This document shows positions 35,467 through 42,990 of a stretch of 64,000 bases of DNA, piece after piece. Position 1 is the stretch's first letter. The number at the start of each line of letters is the position of its first letter. The stretch lies in assembly GCF_049994355.1 (NCBI RefSeq), contig NZ_CP188257.1:2046001-2110000 (forward strand), given 5' to 3'. A program made the translations under genes and the position numbers. This DNA comes from Angustibacter sp049994355 (lineage in GTDB: Bacteria > Actinomycetota > Actinomycetes > Actinomycetales > Angustibacteraceae). A model generated the notes under the pieces. It was not told where the DNA came from, ran no database searches, and saw nothing but the letters and a program-made list of their open reading frames with translations.

Positions 35467-38370
35467 GTGAGTGCGACGGCGAGTGAGGGTGCGGTCTTTC
35501 GCGAGGATGCCGGTGAGCCGGATCTGCAGGTGCGGTTGCTGGGTCCGGTGACGCTGTCGGTGTGCGGGGCGGTGGTGCCGGCGGGTCCTCGTTTGCAGCG
35601 CAGTTTGTTGGCGGTGTTGGCGATCAATGCCGGTCTGGCGCTGTCCCGGTCGGTCCTGGTGGACTTTTTGTGGGGTGAGCAGCCGCCGTCGACGGTGAGC
35701 CACAGCCTGCACACTCTGGTGTGGTCGTTGCGCCGGCTGCTGGGGTCGGACCGGTTGGAGCGAGTCGGTGACGGGTATCGGCTCAGCCTGGGGGTGGGCG
35801 AGTGCGATGTGTTGCGGGTCCGGCAGCTGGCGGAGTACGTGCAGCGCCGGGACACTCCAGCGGAGGAGGCGTTGGCGGGCGCGGAGGCGGCTTTGTCGTT
35901 CTGGACCGGTTCGCCGCTGTCCGACGTCGAGGGGGTGGCCGCGGACCTGGTCCGGGCGGAGTTGGAGAACCTGCGCACCCAGCTGGTTGCGGCCCGGGTC
36001 GGGTTGTTGATCGAGTTGTCCCGGGCGATGGAGGCGTTGTCCTCGTTGCGGTCCGAGGCGGCCAGCGACCCGCTGAACGAACGGTTCAGCGAGCTGCTGA
36101 TCACCGCGCTGCACCAGTTGGGTCGCCGGCCGGAGGCGTTGGCGGAGTTCGACCGGGTTCGGCGCGCGCTGCGCGAGGAGCTGGGGCTGGACCCGGGGCC
36201 GGGTCTGCGCGCCGCGCACGAGAAGGTGCTGCGTGGTGGCGACCCTGAACGGCCGCCGGACAGGGTGGACACGCGGGTGGCCAAGCCGGTGCCGAAGCCG
36301 GCCCAGCTGCCGGCGACCTCGCGGGACTTCATCGGCCGTCATGGCGAGACCGCGCAGCTGGTCGGCTGGCTGACCCAGGACCAGGACGCAGCGAAGGCTG
36401 AGGACGAGGAGGCGGCGAAGGGTCGGGCGGGTCCGCGGGTGGTGGTGCTGCATGGTCCGGGCGGGATCGGCAAGACCAGCCTGGGTCTGCGGGCGGCGCA
36501 CCTGGTGGCGGCCGGTTATCCCGATGGTCAGCTGTACGCCAGTCTGCGCGGCTTCGACCCGGCGCACCCGGCGCTGGTGGCCGCTGACGTGCTGCCGGGC
36601 TTCCTGTGGGCGTTGGGCGTGCTGGACGAGGACATGCCCGCGGCGGCGGCCGATCAGAGCGCGATGTTTCGCACGGTGCTCGCCGAGCGCCGGATGCTGC
36701 TGTTCCTGGACGACGCGCCCTCGGGGCAGGTGGTCCAGGATCTGCTGCCCGGGACGGCGGGCTGCGCGGTGCTGGTCACCAGCCGGCAACGGATGGGCGG
36801 CCTGGTGGCTCGCGAGGGGGCCCGCCGGCTGGATGTTCGCCCGATGGCCGACGCCGAGTGCGTCGAGCTGATGTCGCATCTGCTCGGTGCCGAGCTGGTG
36901 GCCGGCCAGCCGGACCAGGTCGGCCAGCTGATCGAGCTGTGCAGCCGCTGGCCGCTGGCGCTGCGGATCGCGGCCGAGCAGGTCCTCGAGCACGACGACG
37001 GCGCGCTCGGACTGGACGAGGTCTGCGGTCAGCTGTCCCGGGCCGGTGACCGCCTGCTGGATCGGTTGGGCACCGCCGAGGAGGACCCGGCGATGATGAT
37101 GGGCGAGGTCCTGTCCTGGTCCTACCAGCGCCTGTCCGCCGCCGACCCGCGGGCAGCCGCGCTCTACCGGTTGCTCGGCGCGGGCCCGACGGTCCACTTC
37201 GACCAGCACTCGGCGGCCCGGCTGCTGGACTGCCCGCCGGACCAGGCGCACCAGCTGCTGCGCGCCTTGGCGGCCCGGCACATGCTCGAGCCGGACGGCG
37301 TGCAGCACCGGATGCACGACCTGGTGCGCCAGCACGCACGCGCGCAAGCCGACCTGCAGGACAGCCCGGCAGTGCTCGGCGCGGCGGTGGACCGGGTGCT
37401 GGCCTGGTACGCCGCGGCCTCCAGCGCCGGGCGGGTGGCCCTGGGCACCCCCCTGAAGGTGGGTATGGCCGCACCGGGTGAGGCCGCCGAGCAGCTCGGG
37501 CTCGGCGATGCCGACGCAGCAACTGCCTGGTTCAGCCGGTCCCTGGACGACCTGATGGCCTGCGTCCAGGTCGCCGCCGACCGCGGCCACCCGGCGGCCT
37601 GGCAGATCCCGCTCGGCCTCATCGGCTACCTGGAGCTGGCCAACCTGGGCGAGACCCGGGCCCACGAGATCAGCCACCGCACCGGGGCAGCAGCCGCCGC
37701 CAAGGCCGGTGAGCACTTGGCCGAGGCCGCGCTGCTGAACAACCTGTCAGTCCTGTACGAGCGGCTCGATGACCCCCAGGAGGGCGTCAAAGTGGCGCGA
37801 CGGGCCGATGCTGCCGCCGCCCGGGCCGGTGCACCGTTCCGGGTCGTCACGATGCTGAACCTCGCCGACTGCTTGGTCGACGTCGGTCAGCATGACGAGG
37901 CGCTCGCCGTGCTCGACGAATCGCTGGCACTGGCCACCGAGCTCGGTGATGACGCCTGGCTCTCGGTCTCCTACGTCATGCTGTTCAGGGCCCACTGGGC
38001 CACCGGCCAGGTCGAGCTCGCCGACCGGGAGCTCGAGCAGGCGGTCGAGGTGGCTGAGCGCGGCGGCGCGTTCGAAGCCGCCAGCTTTGCGGCGGAGAGC
38101 GCGGCGAAGACTCTGATGGACGTGGACCCCGCCCGGGGCGGCGAGCATGTCCGTCGGGCGCTCGATCGCTTTGGTGACGCCTTGCTGCCGTACGACCACG
38201 CCTGCCTGCTCTCCTGGCTCGCGCAGTCCGAGCAGGCCACCGGGGACCGCGCGTCGGCGCTCCAGCACGCCCGGGCCGCGGTTGCCGCATTCGAGTCCTT
38301 GGAGAGCTTCGAGACCAAGCAGTTCCGGTCCGCCAGGGCCCTGCTGACGGCGAAGCAGGACGCGCGCTGA
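35467..38370 (+). CDS. AfsR/SARP-type regulator with BTAD, NB-ARC and TPR domains
   Basis: A 967-residue STAND-class transcription activator. Order: OmpR-like winged helix (~20-115; VRLLGPVTLSVCGAVVPAG to LVWSLRRLLGSDRL), bacterial transcription activation domain (~120-265; EALAEFDRVRRALREELGLD), NB-ARC ATPase (~280-560; Walker A LHGPGGIGKTSLGLRAAH near 330, Walker B MLLFLDDAPS near 410), and C-terminal TPR repeats (~680-960). GTG 35467 has GGTGGGAG 7 nt upstream. The frame is open to 35128 but without similarity. The 5' third uses noticeably more TTG/GTT codons than neighbours, a sign of transfer. No antibiotic cluster is adjacent; the targets are unknown. Confidence 0.88.
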   Translation: MSATASEGAVFREDAGEPDLQVRLLGPVTLSVCGAVVPAGPRLQRSLLAVLAINAGLALSRSVLVDFLWGEQPPSTVSHSLHTLVWSLRRLLGSDRLERVGDGYRLSLGVGECDVLRVRQLAEYVQRRDTPAEEALAGAEAALSFWTGSPLSDVEGVAADLVRAELENLRTQLVAARVGLLIELSRAMEALSSLRSEAASDPLNERFSELLITALHQLGRRPEALAEFDRVRRALREELGLDPGPGLRAAHEKVLRGGDPERPPDRVDTRVAKPVPKPAQLPATSRDFIGRHGETAQLVGWLTQDQDAAKAEDEEAAKGRAGPRVVVLHGPGGIGKTSLGLRAAHLVAAGYPDGQLYASLRGFDPAHPALVAADVLPGFLWALGVLDEDMPAAAADQSAMFRTVLAERRMLLFLDDAPSGQVVQDLLPGTAGCAVLVTSRQRMGGLVAREGARRLDVRPMADAECVELMSHLLGAELVAGQPDQVGQLIELCSRWPLALRIAAEQVLEHDDGALGLDEVCGQLSRAGDRLLDRLGTAEEDPAMMMGEVLSWSYQRLSAADPRAAALYRLLGAGPTVHFDQHSAARLLDCPPDQAHQLLRALAARHMLEPDGVQHRMHDLVRQHARAQADLQDSPAVLGAAVDRVLAWYAAASSAGRVALGTPLKVGMAAPGEAAEQLGLGDADAATAWFSRSLDDLMACVQVAADRGHPAAWQIPLGLIGYLELANLGETRAHEISHRTGAAAAAKAGEHLAEAALLNNLSVLYERLDDPQEGVKVARRADAAAARAGAPFRVVTMLNLADCLVDVGQHDEALAVLDESLALATELGDDAWLSVSYVMLFRAHWATGQVELADRELEQAVEVAERGGAFEAASFAAESAAKTLMDVDPARGGEHVRRALDRFGDALLPYDHACLLSWLAQSEQATGDRASALQHARAAVAAFESLESFETKQFRSARALLTAKQDAR

Positions 38371-38596
38371 CCCTGCGGCTCGTACGAGATCGGCGAGGGG
38401 CTCACCACCGGCCACGCCAACCACTTCGCGGTGCTGGACGTCCCGGGCGCACTGGTGGTCGAGCGGCTGCGACCTGCCTCGGGTCGGGGCCACGCCGCAC
38501 CGGCCTGGAACACTCCTGCCGCTGCACTGCACGGCAGTGGGCAAGGCCTTGCTCGCCTTCGCAGACCCCGAGCTGCGCCGATCCGTGCTGAGTTGA
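38371..38596 (+). pseudogene. IclR-family regulator remnant
   Basis: A fragment of an IclR effector-binding domain in two frames. YEIGEGLTTGHANHF, AVLDVPGALVVERLRP is in the frame of the preceding stop, then TLLPLHCTAVGKALLAFADP is in another frame. LPLHCTAVGKALLA is the family signature with the ligand-site region. No HTH domain is present. The right end abuts an IS21-like terminus at 38601, suggesting transposon-mediated truncation. Confidence 0.65.
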
Positions 38597-38600
38597 TTGA

Positions 38601-38890
38601 TGTCGCTTGCCAGCGTGATGGGACCACCCCGTCGCCACGAGCATGGGACCACCTGGAGGTGTGAGTGAGCATCAGGTGGCCCTCGCCCTCGGTGTGTGCT
38701 CCGGAGGTGAGCCAGTAGATGGCGGATTGGGCGAGCAGCGCGTCGCTCATCATGGTCAGCCACTCAGACGGTCCCGGTTCGAGGTCACGATGGTGCTCGA
38801 CTTGCCGTGCCTTTCCACGACGAGCTCGTAGAAGTCGTTGGCCTCGGTGGCGTCGAGTGCCCTGAGTTCGAAGTCATCGAGGATAGGGAC
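38601..38890 (-). pseudogene. istB: IS21-family istB remnant with transposon end
   Basis: The C-terminal third of an IstB transposition-helper ATPase: ILDDFELRALDATEANDF, YELVVERHGKSSTIVTSNR, then after a one-base deletion (the restored reading is NREPSEWLTMMSD) SDALLAQSAIYWLTSGAH. The Walker A half and istA are gone. The outer end holds a TGGTCCCAT motif twice (GGTGGTCCCATG, GGGTGGTCCCATCA) and finishes TGTCGCTTGCCAGCG, like IS21 multiple terminal repeats. Confidence 0.7.
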
Positions 38891-38896
38891 GAAGCC

Positions 38897-39230
38897 ATGC
38901 CAGGATCGCTCGGTCCGTGGCCGCTCGTGCGCCAGGAGGACCGTGACCGTCCAGTCCGAACCTTGCATGACCTCTTGCGACAGGGCTACCCGGTGACCGT
39001 CGACGGCATCTTCGGGCCGAAGACCGAGGCGGCGGTGCGTGGGTTCCAGCAGGCTCTCCACGCGGACATCCCGTCGGTCGTGGTTGACGGCATCGGGTCC
39101 GATGACGTGGCAGGCGCTCGTGAGCGGCATGCTCTCGTTCTGGCCCACCAGTAGGGGGCCGAGGGCTGCCGCGGTCGACGGCACCCCTGCTCTCGAGAAC
39201 CACTGTCGCTCGTTTGTCCGACTGGCCATT
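38897..39230 (+). pseudogene. Peptidoglycan-binding domain protein remnant
   Basis: An N-terminally cut PG_binding_1 domain: WPLVRQEDRDRPVRTLHDLL, VTVDGIFGPKTEAAVRGFQ, then a frameshift near 39094 after PSVVVDGI. The end of the domain (SGPMTWQALVSGMLSF) is in the next frame. The natural order would be DGI-x-GPMTWQALVSG, so two or so bases seem lost. The upstream junction with the istB remnant removed any catalytic or signal region. Confidence 0.6.
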
Positions 39231-39290
39231 GCACCCCTCGAAGACCGTAGCGATACTGCGAGAGAGGGTCCTCGACTGAGGAGTTGCGCG

Positions 39291-40124
39291 ATGAGGCGTT
39301 TTCGGAATGGGCGTCTGGGTGCAGTGTTCGGCGGGTTGGTGCTGGCCACCAGCGTGGTGATGACCGCGCAGCCGGCCGCGGCGATAACGGATGGGCAGCG
39401 CGACGAGGTGCACACCAACGTCGGGGTCGTCCTGTTTAGCACCGAGTCGGGCCGGTTCCAATGCACCGGGACGCTGATCTCGCCCACGGTCGTGCTCACC
39501 GCGGGCCACTGCACGAGGGACACCGCCAGCAGCGCGGCCACAAACGTGTATGTCTCGTTCAACACCGACCTGCCACTCGACCCGCTGGCAGCCGGCATCA
39601 CACCGGCGGAGAGGGCAGCCCGCGCCGCGAACTACATCACCGGCACGGCGCACCCGGATCCCGGCTGGACGGGCACCTTGTCCATTTCCAAGCAGCACGA
39701 CCAGGGTGTGGTGGTGCTGGACACCCCAGCCGCCACCAAGTGGCCGGGAATCTCGCCGGCTCCTCTACTGCCGGTCGGCACGCTGGACGGCAACCAGGGC
39801 GCGCTCAAGAACCAGACGTTCACGCTGGTCGGCTATGGCGTTGACATCGGCGCGAAGAAGTCACAGATCGACGTGACGGAGCGGCGCTCAACCACGTCAT
39901 TCCTCAAGAACGTGCAGGACGAGGTCGTCACCTTCCAAATCAACGACCAAGACTCCAAGGCCGGCGGCGGCTCGTGCTCCGGCGACTCCGGCGGGCCGAC
40001 GTTCCTCGGGCAGTACGTCGTGGGTGACGCTTCCTTCGTGAACTCGTCTTCGTGCAACGCGACCGGTGCTTACCAGCGAGTCGACACGGCCTATGCACGG
40101 GCCTTCTTGGAGCAGTTCCTCTGA
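39291..40124 (+). CDS. Secreted trypsin-like serine protease
   Basis: A 277-residue chymotrypsin-fold (S1) protease. Signal peptide ~1-31 (GAVFGGLVLATSVVMTAQPA, cleavage near AAA). Catalytic His in VVLTAGHCTRDTASS (~69), probable Asp in SKQHDQGVVVLDTPA and Ser in GGGSCSGDSGGPTFLGQYVV. The substrate-pocket region is degenerate, so cleavage preference is uncertain. The ATG has GAGGAG 8 nt upstream. A strong hairpin follows the stop. It is the best-preserved enzyme gene in the decayed region and may be an accessory function. Confidence 0.9.
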   Translation: MRRFRNGRLGAVFGGLVLATSVVMTAQPAAAITDGQRDEVHTNVGVVLFSTESGRFQCTGTLISPTVVLTAGHCTRDTASSAATNVYVSFNTDLPLDPLAAGITPAERAARAANYITGTAHPDPGWTGTLSISKQHDQGVVVLDTPAATKWPGISPAPLLPVGTLDGNQGALKNQTFTLVGYGVDIGAKKSQIDVTERRSTTSFLKNVQDEVVTFQINDQDSKAGGGSCSGDSGGPTFLGQYVVGDASFVNSSSCNATGAYQRVDTAYARAFLEQFL

Positions 40125-40414
40125 CGGTGTCCGCACACGGGTGGCCGGCCAGGCCACCCGTGCCGGTGGTGGGAGGGTCACGCCGAAGCCGGCCACGGCT
40201 AGACGCAGCACCACCTGACCTGGCGCCAGCAGGTCGGCGATACGGGGCGGCCCTGAGCACTTCGAGTTCGGCCAGCCGCGCGGCATTCACCAGCTCCACC
40301 AGAGGATGTTGCAGGCCCAGGCTGAGGCAGCCGGGGCCGGGTAGCGCTGCTCTTCGGAATCTGGGAGAGGCCGACGGAGAGGGTGGGGAGGCGCAGCGAC
40401 GGGAACCAGTCGGC
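40125..40414. other. Non-coding stretch after the protease gene
   Basis: Apart from the terminator at 40136-40162 I see no gene, RNA or repeat here. Open frames on both strands lack recognisable protein features. Confidence 0.5.
40136..40162 (+). terminator. Hairpin terminator of the protease gene
   Basis: Perfect 11-bp arms CACGGGTGGCC and GGCCACCCGTG with a 5-nt loop start 12 nt after the protease stop. No T-run follows. Confidence 0.75.
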
Positions 40415-40582
40415 TCAGACGTAACTCCCGTCCTCCAGCGCACCCGAAGCCTCATCCAGATTGCCCCTGGGCGGGGTCGCCACGATACGCAGTGCAGCCA
40501 ACGGGTCCCTAGTACGACCCCACCCAACGAGCGTGGCTGCCACCGGGTCACCCACCCGCCACTCACCGAGATCCCGCGTCAC
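40415..40582 (-). CDS. Possible 55-codon ORF coupled to the recombinase remnant
   Basis: A GTG at 40582 overlaps the recombinase stop (GTGA). The predicted peptide reads VTRDLGEWRVGDPVAATLVG, then RTRDPLAALRIVATPPRG, and looks protein-like in composition. No family recognised. The overlap is suggestive but a chance frame is possible. Confidence 0.3.
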   Translation of the reverse strand: MTRDLGEWRVGDPVAATLVGWGRTRDPLAALRIVATPPRGNLDEASGALEDGSYV

Positions 40583-41012
40583 GCCTCGGGTAAACCAGGA
40601 TCCGGCAGCGACGCTTCGAAGATCTTGTCCATCAACACCGCTCCAGACTGGACTACTGGGCGCAGCTGCTTCCGGTACACGAGCTCGGTGACCTGCGTCG
40701 AGCGGTGGCCGACCCGTCGGCTGATCTCTTCGAGCGGAAGGCCGCTGTCCGAGAGCAGCGAGACGAAGCTGTGCCGCAGCTCGCGCGGAGTCCACCTCGT
40801 CTCGTCGACTCCCGGCACGTCCCGGAGGGCGTCGCGGAACGCACGGCGGACGTCAGCGGCATCGAGCGGTGTGCCGAGACGAGTCGAGAACACGAGGCCG
40901 TGAGCCTCCCACCGAGCGCCGGCTGCCAAGCGCGCGGATTCCTGGTGCTCGCGCTCCCAGAGCAGCGCGGCGGTTGCGAGCTGGGGAAGAGCCAGGGTTC
41001 GGCGAGACTTGC
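40579..41012 (-). pseudogene. Tyrosine recombinase/integrase, 5'-truncated
   Basis: The C-terminal part of a phage-type integrase. It begins at the catalytic-Lys hairpin (TRKSRRTLALPQLATAALLW), immediately after an in-frame stop, and runs through the second Arg/His block RWTPRELRHSFVSLLSDSG, the box-II ISRRVGHRSTQVTE and the nucleophile Tyr in LVYRKQLRPV. The core-binding domain and the first catalytic Arg are missing. It is therefore inactive unless expressed as part of something not visible. It is likely the integrase that once mobilised this region. Confidence 0.75.
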
Positions 41013-41563
41013 GCGTCTACTCGCTGTTCCGCAAGTACCTCGCCCGGGCGCGCAACGAGGCCGGCGTCGACTTCAGCCCACTGGGGCAGAACGAGAGGGA
41101 TGGCGGCCAGCCGCTGTCCGTCGACGGGGAGCAGTTGGCGTGGCTGAGGTTCGACTACGACGCCCAGCGCGTACCGCATTCCCACATCCACGTGCACGGC
41201 CAACGCGGCGCGCTGTCTCATCTTCTCGCGCGCACCGGTCACCGCAGCCCTCACCGAATGTCTGCCCTACACCTACCTACCGGCGGCTCCCGGTTCAGGC
41301 CGGACTTGGAGGACGTCATCCAGTTCCTGATCAGCGACTGCGGCTTTGACTCTCTCCCCGGATGGCAGTCAGCGGTTGACTCGGTGCGGACTGACTTCCG
41401 CCTCATCCAGGCCCGAGCCGTCACTCGGGCGATGGCGTCCGAGGCCGCCGGCGAGCTCGAGCGCCTGGGGTACACGATTACGCCGCCGCCCGGCGGACAT
41501 CCGAGCTGGGTCGCAGGGCGCGGTTCGAGTGGTAGCAGCACGGGAGGTTCCGGATCTGGGTGA
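41009..41563 (+). pseudogene. His-rich conserved hypothetical protein, probably 5'-truncated
   Basis: 184 codons from a TTG, starting abruptly as RVYSLFRKYLARARNEAGVD where the reverse-strand integrase remnant ends; a normal start and ribosome site are lacking. Features: HSHIHVHGQRGALSHLLA (clustered His), LHLPTGGSRFRPDLEDVIQF, and a C-terminal helical segment AVTRAMASEAAGELERLG with a Gly/Ser-rich tail. I do not recognise a function. The HxHxH cluster could bind metal. It may still be translated, but the truncation makes a remnant more likely. Confidence 0.5.
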
Positions 41564-41604
41564 TCTGATCCGATACCTGGCGGGTCCACTTGCTGTTGAA
41601 CGGC

Positions 41605-42399
41605 TCAGCCGTTGAGCGGCCAGCCCGGCGTGGCGGACAGGGACCCGTCCAACTGCACGACCAGGCCCTGGTACCCGACCTGCGCTTGGAGCCACTCGGT
41701 CGCGTCTGGCCCGCGCACGAACGCTGCAGTTGCGAGCACATCGGCCCACATCAGCGAGGGCCCGGTCACACTGACCTGCGCCAGCGCCAGGGCGGGCCTT
41801 CCGATGCGCGGGTCGACCAGGTGAGCGCCTCTCGCGCCGACACCGGAAGTCGCTACCGCACCTTGGTCCAGCGGCAGCACCGTGAGCACACCACCGCCGC
41901 CGGGCCGCTCAATCCCGACCTGCCACGTCCTTCGATCCTCTTCGGGGCCAGTGCGCGACGTCCGCACGACGACGTCCCCACCGGCGTTCAGGCAAACGTC
42001 GTCGGGTAGTACCCGCATCATGGCGAACGCGCGTTCGGCCGCCCAACCCTTGACGATGCCGGACGGGTCGAACCTGACTCGGCCTCGCGCGTCGGGCAGG
42101 TGCACCCGGAACAGTCCGTTGGTGCGCTGCTGAGCCAACAGTGCCAGGGCGTGTACGTCGGCGAGGTCGGGGTCGGCGTCCTCGAGCGTCAGCTCGCCGC
42201 GCCCGATCCGTGAGACGTCGCTGTCTGGCCGGTATGTGCTGAACACGGCGTCGATCCTGTGCAGCTCGGTGAACGCCTCTCGGACCAGAACCGCCGTGTC
42301 TGCCCGTCGGGCGTTCGGCCCGCGAACGTGAACGCTCCACGGCATGCCCATGACCTGCTCGACGTACGCCGCTCGATCGAGGGGATCAGTGTCCGGCAC
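41605..42399 (-). CDS. apbE: FAD:protein FMN transferase (ApbE)
   Basis: Covalently attaches FMN from FAD to a Thr/Ser of target proteins, usually extracytoplasmic. 264 residues. Blocks: VMGMPWSVHVRG (N-terminus), STYRPDSDVSRIGRGEL, RFDPSGIVKGWAAERAFA (FAD site), CLNAGGDVVVR and SLMWADVLATAAFVRG (metal-binding Asp and Thr region). No signal peptide is evident. The GTG start at 42399 overlaps the DUF2231 gene by 14 bp. The likely substrate is the FMN-binding protein at 46516, whose SGATYTS is a canonical flavinylation site. Confidence 0.9.
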   Translation of the reverse strand: MPDTDPLDRAAYVEQVMGMPWSVHVRGPNARRADTAVLVREAFTELHRIDAVFSTYRPDSDVSRIGRGELTLEDADPDLADVHALALLAQQRTNGLFRVHLPDARGRVRFDPSGIVKGWAAERAFAMMRVLPDDVCLNAGGDVVVRTSRTGPEEDRRTWQVGIERPGGGGVLTVLPLDQGAVATSGVGARGAHLVDPRIGRPALALAQVSVTGPSLMWADVLATAAFVRGPDATEWLQAQVGYQGLVVQLDGSLSATPGWPLNG

Positions 42400-42883
42400 C
42401 AGGGGGCTCCAGGCTCTGTGCCGTGCTCGCAGAGGTCTCCGACCACGCAGCCTTGGCTCCGCTGTGACCGATTCGCACAACCTGGACGACCGTGCCGACC
42501 ACTCCGACGGCCGCCAGCACACTGATCGCGACGGTGACCAGGGCCCGCCTCGGCAGTTTGGAGGTTCTGTCCTGCCAGTACAGCCCGGCCGCGGCTACGG
42601 TCAGGATGATGACCCAGACGAGCAGCCCGTCTGCCATCTCGGTGTGCTGTCGCAGCAGCTCGGTCTCGGGGACGTGACGCTCCAGCGACTCGCCGGAGCT
42701 GGTCGACAGCGGGACGAGAAGCAGCGCGACCACTGACAGCAGCAACGGCAGGAACCCGGCCCAGCGGCGGAACCGTGGCCAGCAGGCGGCCAACGCGATG
42801 GAGAGGGCCGCGGTCGGGACCACCACCACGGTCGCGTGCACCACGAGCGGGTGCATGGGCAGGCCGAAGATCGTGTCGAACAT
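42386..42883 (-). CDS. DUF2231 membrane protein
   Basis: 165 residues with four transmembrane helices (VVHATVVVVPTAALSIALAA, WAGFLPLLLSVVALLLVPL, GLLVWVIILTVAAAGLYW, ALVTVAISVLAAVGVVGTVV). The start MFDTIFGLPMHPLVVHATV and RQHTEMADGLLV carry the conserved His residues of the family, plausible haem ligands. It is the first gene of a two-gene operon with apbE. The function is unknown; the company of apbE, a flavocytochrome and an FMN protein suggests a redox role at the membrane. Confidence 0.85.
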   Translation of the reverse strand: MFDTIFGLPMHPLVVHATVVVVPTAALSIALAACWPRFRRWAGFLPLLLSVVALLLVPLSTSSGESLERHVPETELLRQHTEMADGLLVWVIILTVAAAGLYWQDRTSKLPRRALVTVAISVLAAVGVVGTVVQVVRIGHSGAKAAWSETSASTAQSLEPPGAGH

Positions 42884-42950
42884 GGAGTTCCCCTCCTCGC
42901 GGCAGACGTCGGATCGCCCACCTGCTCTGCTCGGCCAGCATTGGAGGGTG

Positions 42951-42970
42951 CTCTGAGAGCTTTCTCAGAG
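42951..42970 (-). promoter_or_regulatory. Candidate operator upstream of DUF2231-apbE
   Basis: On the minus strand it reads CTCTGAGAAAGCTCTCAGAG. It is both a perfect 8-bp inverted repeat (4-nt spacer) and a direct repeat CTCTGAG/CTCTCAG with 11-bp period, the geometry of OmpR/PhoB-type sites. It lies 68 bp before the DUF2231 start and could alternatively terminate the kinase transcript. Confidence 0.5.
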
Positions 42971-42990
42971 CGTGGCGCGCTCGCGCCGAT

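Noticed and set aside
40052..40903. 283-codon forward ORF across the integrase remnant
   Set aside because: Composition is random-like and it is antisense to a recognisable recombinase domain.
33412..41563. Duplicate of the tRNA-Val 3' end as an attR site
   Set aside because: I scanned the right flank of the integrase remnant and saw no matching 15-20 bp copy, so no att pair is claimed.
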